A DNA stretch of 64,000 nt from Enoplolaimus lenunculus (taxonomy: Eukaryota; Nematoda; Enoplea; Enoplida; Thoracostomopsidae): contig JASANG010001161.1 of the NCBI GenBank assembly GCA_030248215.1, positions 1 to 64,000 of the forward strand, given 5' to 3'. Positions 20,914 to 31,300 of this stretch are shown piece after piece. Position 1 is the first letter of the stretch; each line of letters opens with the position of its first letter. A program made the position numbers and the translations under genes. The notes under the pieces were generated by a model, which worked only from the letters and a program-made list of their open reading frames with translations, was not told the origin of the DNA and did not search any database.

Positions 20914-23900
20914 GCTGAAACTACAGAGCTGCGAAGACGTTTCTTTGAAGATTACAAGCGTAAGTAGTATTATTTTTAAAGTAAGTTAATGAGTAAACAA
21001 AATTAATTTCAGATTCCTAGGTGCATCGCAGCATGAAGCAGCGTGAAAGGCTAAGACCTTGCTAGATTACGTTAAATATACTTTTCAACGGTGGGTTTAA
21101 ACTCTAACAAGCATCATAATTTCGCGCGCCATGTATGGTAGAATATAAGCTCAAAAGTAAAAACACTAGACACATGGTGTATCCCTGTCTATGTTTAGGC
21201 AGCATCGAGCAAGGCAGATATGCAGTTGAAGACGTAAGACGGTGTCGTTCAGAAAAATGGTGGGTGGAAGCGTTTGTTAATCGCTATGACGGGGATGTTG
21301 ATGTTGCGTTGCCGGCAATGATTGAATGTATGAAATGGCGCCATGAGTTTAAAGTTAATGGTAAGAATTTTTGTTCTACAGGTATTCTCAACTGTGTGTA
21401 GCACCTGTCGTCAAGTAGCAACATGTCTTTAAACAAGCGATTTGTCATCTTTATTATTTGTTTTTTGGCGGGAGTTTTAGGTGCTGCAAGGCAAGTTGCA
21501 GCTGTCTCGTGTGTCTGAGGACAAGAAATTTAGTATGACTTTTTGATATGCTTGGATGTAAACTACGTGCGTACTATTTTGATTTTTAGCTTTAAGTGCA
21601 CATACCTTGCACGATTCGCTTGAAAAAAGTATTTTGTATATTAACGGTTTTGATAACGCAGGAGTTCCGCTACGTAAGTGTTTCTGTATAATACCATATT
21701 ATTACGCGTTAGATGCGTACTGTAAAATGGTATTTTATTAATTGACATGAAGTAGATTTCTATTTTTACTCTGGTAGCAGATTTAGTTCCAGTGTAGAGT
21801 GTTGGTTTTAATTGTTTGATAGTTCCGATGTAGACAGCACGCCCCGTTTTTGAAATTTTGGTTTGATTTAAGGACGGTTTTAGAGGTGTATCTAGTACCG
21901 TATGCTAAGCTGATTCCAATATAGTTGTATATTAAGATATTTATAAATTCGGATGTGGTGTTTCTTTATAGGATTAAATTTTTGATACATACGTGATTTT
22001 TGAAAAAAGGAGCATCATAGACAGTAATGAAATTTCGGACTACATGTCCTTCTTTTGAGCCAACTTTGAATAAATTAATTGTCATTAATATATAAAGTAT
22101 ATGTTTATAGCAGAGCTATCCAGCGTTGAGTTTAAGTATTGTAGATTTTCAGAGTCTATGTTACGGATCAATTTGCGTGTAAACATCTCGACGTCTCTTT
22201 CAATCGTTATCTATCTATACAAATACTAATATATATTAACATTTTAAAAAATTCTACTTCTGGGCCCTAGTTTCCATTTAGAAAAAGTAAATTCATATTT
22301 TTGTTTTGAAAAGGTTGCTATTTGAGCTGTAATTGGATTGCTTATTTCAGTTTGGCTTTGTGCGCGACACCATAAAAAAGACCAGTTTGACATGGAAACG
22401 CGGCGTGTGCTTGTGTATTGGCTTGATAGGCATTATACGCAAGTGCAAGCGGCGAAAAAATTAGTTGTCATTTTTGATATGACCGGAACTGGACTGCAGC
22501 ATATGGTAAGATTTAAGAGATGACAGCTGTATGTAACTTAGTTTTAATTTGAGTGTTGGATTTTTTATAATGATTATTCAACCGTTGTCGTAATTGTCAA
22601 CCACGGAACGGAAAATTCTCGAGTATGGGGATACCTACTAGTAAAATCATAGATTGCTGGAAAAATGCAGAAAAGTTTGTTAGAGGTATAAATGAGATAT
22701 TTTTGACGTCTAAAAATGTTAAACTTGGAGTGTAAAAGGATTGCAAATTGTAAGTTGGGTAACATCTCCCAGTGGGTTTTCCTCAGCTCCAATACTGGTA
22801 GCCAATCCCCAGATATACAGCTTGTTTTGATTTAGACCTGCGACCAATTTAATCATGTTTCTATTATCACTATTTTAGGATTTGGATTTAATAAAATTCC
22901 TGTTGCATTGCGTCAAATATTACTTTCCCGGTATATTAGGTAAGTTGATTGGATGCATTACGAATATGTGGGGTTTTATGAAGCAGCAGTACATTTTCAC
23001 TGTAAATTATTTATAAACTGAAAAATTTACTTAAGTCTTTTGCTTCACAAGTTTAGAAATAAAAGTTTGCAGGAGTATGTAAGTTTTTAGATTTAGAAGA
23101 TTGAATAGAAGTTAGACAGAGTGTTGGAATTGTAATCTTTTATGATGTTTACATATAAACTATTCATAGGATCCATTTTAAATATTTATATGTCCATTTA
23201 ACACTGTTTGATGAAGGTATAAATAATGTAGTAACAATTTATAATAAATATTAAACACGTAGTTCTTTTTGTTAACTTGTGTTTTTTGTTTTGTAGCCTA
23301 CCTTTTGGTCTATGATATTCCTTGGGTGTTAAATGGTAAGTTTCGAAACTAACAACATTTCTGAGGATCGTAACGGTAAAATTTTGTTATCTCGCAGTTG
23401 CACGACAGTGTTTTGTGTATGCAACGATTAAAATCCAATCAGTATCGAAGGCTGGGACCCTGAAACGCTGCAGATTAAAAGACGCGAGTCATTTTGCAGC
23501 TCATAAGGTTATCAGAATAGCAAACGCAGAATGGGTTTTGTGACAGCATCCTCTATATCGTAATGGCATAGACATGGACTATTGAAATCTTAGTTTTCAC
23601 TAGTAGCAATAGTTTTTATTGTTGTTTAGAATACAAATTTTATTTTTCAGCTGCATGGCGAGTGGTAAAAACGTGGCTGGATGCGAATGCTCAAAAAATG
23701 GTCATTTTTGTCAATAAAGAATCGATAAAGCAGTATATTTCCCCAGCAAATTTGCCGCCTCATATTGGCGGAACGGTACGTAACCAAGGTGTTCTATTGT
23801 ATTTTTAGGTTTCATTTTCAGATAACTGTAGTACTGAATGTTTAATAATTGCTTCACAAGTTTCGAAATTGAAATTTATGCTTAAATAAAGTTCTATCTG

Positions 23901-26900
23901 GTATTTAGATGTTTAATAGATGTTTGCTCACAATGTTAGAATTTCTGATATTCGCACGAGCAAGTTTTTGCTGCGAGAATTTGCAACTGCAAATTGTACG
24001 CAGAACTTGGATTTTTTTCATCAGCCAATGAGAAAGTGGCTGTAATAAATTCAGTGAACTTTCATGGTTGTTCACTCATGTGAACTAAATTTTTAGCTAT
24101 GATTTTTAATGAATTATTTGCAGCTGCACGTTTTTCGAACGGGATTTTGGCCAAAACTTGCAAGTGCAATTTGCAGCTGCAATTTCTCTCAGCAAAAACG
24201 TGCACGTGTCCTAGTTTGTTTTATCGTTTATTTTCACGAAATAAATACAAAAAATTAGCTGGAACGTTGTTCACGCATGGCCGGCGTTTTGGGTTTATTA
24301 ATGAAGATGGATAGTATAAACTTTAATATTAATGTATCTTATTTTAGGACGATTATCAATTTAGTGTTGTGGATTTACTCTCGCGTGATTTGGCCGCCGG
24401 GACTAAACTGTCTAGCGATGGAAGCTTGATAGCGGCCACTGCGTTAGTTGAAGATGTTGTTGATGCACAATCGATTGATTCGTTACCTTACCAGTACCAG
24501 GGTACCTTGACAAAACCCGGGGGGCCAGATGATCCGTCTGTTGACAGTAATTATTCGTCTGGAGATGCCGCTTGTGGAGATATAGCGGACGCTGCAGCAG
24601 TTTTGAGGAAACGGGTAGGTTTGATGGCAACGATTGCTGCCATATAGTGAAGAAGGCATTTGAATGACGGATTAGTACAGGAACTTTTTCGCGAAAAGGA
24701 AGTGTTTTAAAGCGATTTTTGATGATGATAACGGTGCGTTGGCGCTGGATAGTGTTTTAAGGGAAAGATTGAGTGAGCTTAAAGATTAGATATTAAAAAT
24801 ATGGAGGGTGTAATAATAGAGGTGCTTTGAACGAAGGAAAACTGTTAGAGTTCCACTGATGGAGGGTAACAAGGTGTTTGGGACGAACAGATTTATTTGC
24901 TATTAGACTGACTCTTGAAACGAAAGCTGTGGTACGTGGAACTAAGTTTAACATAAAAGTTGCAGTTCGTGTGAGTTGGGATATGCCGATTCATCGGCAT
25001 CAGCATCGGTAATAGCACTTTTTATGAATATCGGCATCGGCACTGCAAAAAAATTGCCGATACTTTGGCGACACTTTTTGCACATAACGGGCAGTTGGAA
25101 TGCTGTCAATTTGATTTCTGGGCGCATATTTGACTCCTGAGCGCATATCAGTATGTCTGGTCAGGAAAACTTTTATTTATCTTGCGTTTGTGTTTGAAAA
25201 AATAATTGAAATGAACCGTTCAATTCTAATCGTTCATGATGGTTAGGGTTTAAGTCTTTATGTAATGATGCAATGTAGTATCCTATCTGTTTATTAAGCA
25301 TGGTGTACTAAAGTTGAAATCGATATCGGCATCGGCAAAATTTTTGATATCGGCAAACCCCTGCGTGCGAGGTTGGTATAAAACGAGATTATCTATAGCT
25401 CAGAAACCATCACTTAGGCTAAACGTTCAAAATACGTTTTCGAACAATAAAATAGTTTACTGACCCGGATTTGTTGGCGAACAATTACCGTCAACCGTGA
25501 GTTTTAACCGGAACAGGAACACGAACGGAAGCAAAGATTACCTTTGATTAGAAACTGTGTATGAACGTAATCTCAAGTAGCGTGTGTTGTCAGTCAGTGA
25601 TACTCTATGTGCACCTGCGGTTTCGAAATGATAACGCAAAATGTAACCAAATTCGAAGACATTTTTGAGTGAAAATTAGGAATGCAATTATTTTAAAAAA
25701 TTTCAAACCATAATGTTTCGTAAATAATACGCATAGTAAAACAGTCTGTGACCACTACAATAAACGGTTACGTAATTCAAGTTTAACGGTGCAGTTTATG
25801 CATTCCGTATAAACACTGACTCTGTATATGAAAACTACATTTTCATTAGATTTAAACGATTTATTGTTTTTGAAAACACTGTTTTTCTGTGCAATATTGT
25901 GCAATTCTAAGTGCAAGTGATTAAGTAAGTTTGTGTTGTGATGGATATTTGTGTTGAGCGTTTACGTTGCCGAGGATTTGTTGGTTTTGTTTATTTTTTA
26001 TGTGTCTTTTTGTTAGTTTATTGTTGTTCTGGCGTAAATTGATGTTTTAGGTGTTTGCTTTAAGTTACTGATCTGATGTCTTTGAGTGATTTTGGTGGTG
26101 GCAGTGTGTAGTGGCGTTAAGTTTGCTGGTACATAAGGGCGTAGCCCTACTTGAATAGACGATAATCAGGTATGGCTTTGCTTCCGCTTATTTGCCGGGA
26201 GTGGTATACCGCACGATGACGAATGTGTCAGTGTCACGCGTTGCAGTATTGTCATCACCGTCGAGTTGTCAGGACTATACTTTTCAACGCATATGTATCT
26301 ATATTCACGGTTTTGAGCGAAACGTATTACTCTGAGATGGGATACGGCGACAATGCAACGCGTGCTGGTACATTTTGTGTCATGCAAGAATAGACCGTTT
26401 GGTACTATTCGTAGAAGTGTCGTCATCGACTCTTGGTGTTATGTTTTAAAGTATTAATCAAGGTATTTGTAATTAATAATTAGCTGGTTCGTGTAGATCA
26501 TCAACAACTGATAGATTTAACATGGGAGGGTGTCACCCAGCCTCATGTTGGCCTTAAAACAGACAAATAACGCTGCTGAGCGCTGGCTAACACAACATTG
26601 GCTGAATTTCTGAAATCTTACTTAAGTATATATTTACTTAAGTAATACATAAGTAATTAGTTAATTTGTCGACTTAAGTAAATATTTAAATTTTTGAGCA
26701 CAAACAAATAAATGCTTAATGATAGCCATTGTCATCACATGAACGGTTTATTTGTAATTTATAAAATATAGTGAGCGACTTAGTATTTGCTCAACTTAAG
26801 TACGCTTTGACAAAATAATTAAGTAAATATTTAGCACGTATTTAAGTACTAAGTCGTAATTAAGTAAGCTTTCAGAAACTCAGCCATTATCTACTGGTTT

Positions 26901-27875
26901 TGACCATTTTACGTTGCCGCAGTTGTTTTAAAAAACCATGATAATTCTGAAATTGCTTGTTTAATTTTTCACTGAAGAAACTGCGCATAAATTTGCAAAA
27001 TCTGAATGATAAAGTCTTACTGAATAAAAATGGCTTGAAGGAAGTTTTTGGAACGCTTAAAATCCTTGGACGTTGTAGTATATTTTCTGCTTCGGTTGTG
27101 TTTTGAAAATTTAACATATTACACCGCCTTCTTATAATAATCAGCGATGTTGATTGAGTTTCAAACCAAATATTGGTAATATTTTATCGCTTGTCTGGCA
27201 ATGTTTTGTATTGTTGTTCGGTAACGTTTGTTGCTAATCGATCAATTAATCAGGTTGTTTGTTGAAGATGAGTGTTGTGTATAGAATTTGTGACTTATGT
27301 TATCGTGGCTTTGAATATAATATCAGTTTTGGGCGTTTTTGCCAATCTGAACAGTGGTGAACAAGGGAAGCTAACCTTAATGTTGTGTTATTTGCCGCAA
27401 AATGTCGTTAGTGCGAGAATTTTGGTGTTTGTTTGTTTGTTTTTTTGCTTTGTTGAGATGTTTTTGGTTCGCTTTTTACGTTTAGGAACGTAATGTCAGT
27501 TAGTTGGTGTTGGTTTTTGGTAAAATATAATTCCGGTTTGGGTTTTTTGGTTATTAACGATGAAATATTGTATATATTATGATGCTGAATCGCTATAGTA
27601 GTAGTTTGAATCTTTTTAATGGTTAATTTTATGTTGCGGAAATTGTAAACACAAAACCGCTGGATTGATATTTTTTATTGAACGAATTTTTTTGTACCGA
27701 AATTTTCTCTGGATAAACGTTCCTTCGTTGGAAAATGGTAAACAGAAACTTGAAAATGATCCGATTCAATTATTGTAGTAAGACAGTTAATATTTGACAC
27801 AATGCCAGCGTATAATTTCATTCAAACACACTAGAAGCACGTTGTTGTTGCTGTTGTTGTTGGTGTTGTTGTTGG

Positions 27876-27918
<43 letters not shown>

Positions 27919-28157
27919 GGTGTTGTTGTTGGTGTTGTTGTTGGTGTTGTTGTTGTTGTTGGTGTTGTTGTTGTTGTTGTTGTTGTTGGTGTTGTTGTTG
28001 GTGTTGTTGTTGCTGTTGTTGTTGGTGTTGTTGTTGGTGTTGTTGTTGTTGTTGGTGTTGGTGTTGTTGTTGTTGTTGGTGTTGTTGTTGGTGTTGTTGT
28101 TGTGGTTGTTGTTGTTGTTGGTGATGGTGTTGTTGTTGTGGTTGTTGTTGTTGTTGG

Positions 28158-28197
<40 letters not shown>

Positions 28198-28211
28198 GGT
28201 GTTGTTGTTGG

Positions 28212-28251
<40 letters not shown>

Positions 28252-28274
28252 GGTGTTGTTGGTGTTGTTGTTGG

Positions 28275-28321
<47 letters not shown>

Positions 28322-31300
28322 TGGCTTTTTGTTTTTAATCGCGTGAGAATATTGTGACCCTGTCCTCTGTTTCGGCTGATGTTGACAAATTGTTTGGCGA
28401 GAGCGCTGATGCCCGTTGATGGCGACCTTGTTTAAGGTTTGACAGGGTAGGCTGTGAGCCTTGAGGACTGATTTTTATATTGGTAAGGTATGCTTCCGTT
28501 TTGGTCGAAGAGTGTCAAAATCACTTGGGTGCTATTAAACGATAGATGGTATCGAAATTGTTGGCAATATTTTTGACTGGTGTTGTTTATACTTTATAGG
28601 TATTTAATGTTTTGTTGTTGTTGTTGTTGTTGTGTGGGTTGTTTGTTTGTTGCCGTTTGTTTGTTTGTTGCAGTTTGTTTGTTTGTTGCGTTTGCTGTAA
28701 TTTGCAGTTGTTTTTTTCTTGCTGTTTGCTACAGGGTTGTTTGTTGCTACAGATGTGTTGTTTGTTTGTTTGTTATTTGTTTGCTTGTTTGTGGTTAATG
28801 TTGTTTCTTGTTTTGTTGCTTGTGATTGTAGTTGCATTTTTAGTTGTTTTTGTTACTCTATTCGGTTAGCAGGCTGCCAAGCGGAACTGGATTATACAGG
28901 AATCGGAATTGGAACAGCAAATTTGTACCGGGATTGTAATCGGAATCTGTATCGGAACTAGCAATTTTGTGACTGTACGGATAATTTGTATTCACAAATA
29001 TAATGTTGATTTAGAGTATCTGTTGGCTGGCAGCAATGTTCAAAATCGTTGCATGAACAAATTCAAATGTCAAAATTCTGATTCCGATTAATTGTGCAAT
29101 CGGAATCGGAACTCGGTTCGAATCGGAATTCGAATCGGAATCGAAATTCCGGTTGCGTGTTGTCGTTTAGCGTCTAACTTACCTGAGAAAAATTTGATGT
29201 CTGCATTGTTTTCCTACGTTACCATTTTTGATTTAAATTGTATAAATACCTGATATAAAGTTAATAATATTTGTGATTGATCGAAAGAGGTTGTTTCTAA
29301 GCGTTGACCTGATGTTTTTGGACACTGAACTGAATTTTGAGCTTATCAGTCAGTCATGGTGATATATGTTCCGGTAAGTTTGACTTAGTGTTTTGTCATG
29401 GAGTTTGCTTTAGCTAGCTGGTTCCGCCAAGTGGTGTCTATGAATAAGCGAATACTATGCGGCCTGGGTTGCTGTTGGTTTTTTGAAATTATCACTAAAA
29501 CTGGCTTAGTCAAGTATTCTGTTATCAGTACCCGTAATGAATAAGATCAACTTACCCTCGAAGTGTGCAGCTTCTAAGCATTTTCAAATTGACTTGAGGT
29601 TTAACGCATTGTTGTAGAGAGTTTTTGATGACCTGTTGGCAAAATATGTGGCAAATGTTACGTTTAGGGGCGTAGCAGTAGGTTAAGCGTATTTCTAAGC
29701 CTATGAATTGCAAAAATGTGTTCCTAAGCCGAAGCCTAAGCAAAAAATGTAATCTAGAGTCTGTATCTACTCTTTTATAGACCCGCCAGAAACCTGGACA
29801 CCCCTTAAAGTGAGCATGGGCCAAATATTGTGTGACATGTGAATATAGTTAGTGTGTTGAATATTTCTACGCGTTATGATTATTTGAAATATTTTGCTTG
29901 CTTCAGACTGTTACATTCGCAGACGAAAATGGAGACAGACCATTATTTCAATCGTCTGATGATAACACTTCTCCGATTGGAAGCACAATGACTCGTGGCA
30001 GTTTATCAGGGATCTCACCAATAGGAAACGGCCCCATGACGTTTAGTTCAGCTGACAGTCAATCAGAGCCAGGCTATGAACAACGATCAACCAATGAAAT
30101 GCCAAGTTCACATATGCTCGCTAGTGTATCGTCGTCTTCGTACAGTGCGTCGTCAGCGACGTCGTCTTCGTCTCTTTCATCTGATCCTCCGTTAACCAAT
30201 CAGATTCGGGCTGCGGTTGCGAATCAGCCAATGAGAAATAAGGACAGTGGTGAAGGATTAGTCAATCAGAATGCACTATCTTCTGACGGGGTTGGAAATA
30301 CTGTGGTTGTCAACGGATCGCCTCCTACGATTGTTGCTGGGGTAGCGAATGGGTCACCGAAAGGATCTGGCCGGACTCAGCAGGAGCAGACGTCTGGGAT
30401 GGGAATGTCGAAACCTAAGTCAGTAAGTTGATAGGTTGGATTTGGTGGATTGGTTCTAAATTCGTTCTATTCAAATTTATAATTTAGTTGTCGTAGTTTT
30501 GTGATGTACTTGATGGCGTGAATAATTGATACGTTCAAGAAAGTTTTGAAAACGTGGTTTTCAAGAAATCTGATCTTTTATAAATATACTTTAGAAACTC
30601 TAATGATTGTATATTATTATTATGTTAATGTTTAGATTTTGTTGCAACACCAGTGACATATTTTTTGCTTTCAGACTAGGGATGTGCCGATTAATCGGCA
30701 TCGGCAGCGGTAACACTCGGCGCTTTTCGTGATATCGGCATCGGCACTGCAAAAAATTGCCGATTGTTTACCGATCCTTTTTGTACATAACAGTCAGTTG
30801 CAATCAGGGTGCAACCGGAATTCCGGTTCCGGCATTTTTTCACCTTCCGGTTCCGGTTCCGGTAAATTTTTACCGGATTTAAAAATTCCGGTGTTATAAT
30901 TTGGCCGTTTTCTTAACTTTGCTAATTTTTAAAAATCTCTTTTGAAAGCCACTTTTACTCCGAATATAAGCCAATGATGGTGGATTTCACTTCAGTCGAT
31001 GGCGAAAATCTAAAATACAACAAATAAAATAAATACCTATGTTCGACTAAGGTTATTTCACAAATAATAGAGCAAAAAATAAGATTAAAATGAAATTTTT
31101 GGTGAAATGCATTTTTCACTTTCCGGTTCCGGTTCCGGTAAAATTTTCAAATTCCGGTTCCGGTAAATTGTAATTCCGGTTGCACCCTGGTTGCAATGGT
31201 ATCAATTTCATTTCTGGGCGCAGATCAGTGTGTCTGGTCAGGAAACAATGTTATCTCTTTTTCGTTTGTGTTTGAAAAAATTAATTGAAATGAACCGTTC

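Larger units (their letters stand above)
24615..29906 (+). other. 5.3 kb MOSPD2 intron loaded with repeats
   Basis: Between GTAGGT at 24615 and GCTTCAG ending at 29906. Holds elements C1, H1, D1, B5, the GTT tract and TTTG-rich sequence. No independent gene recognised inside. The other MOSPD2 introns are roughly 0.2-1.5 kb. Confidence 0.7.

Noticed and set aside
27794-28357. Long poly-Leu or poly-Val protein
   Set aside because: Composition artefact of the TTG tract inside a MOSPD2 intron.
28580-28961. Cysteine-rich small protein
   Set aside because: TTG/TTTG low complexity followed by the end of a family D element; no signal for translation.
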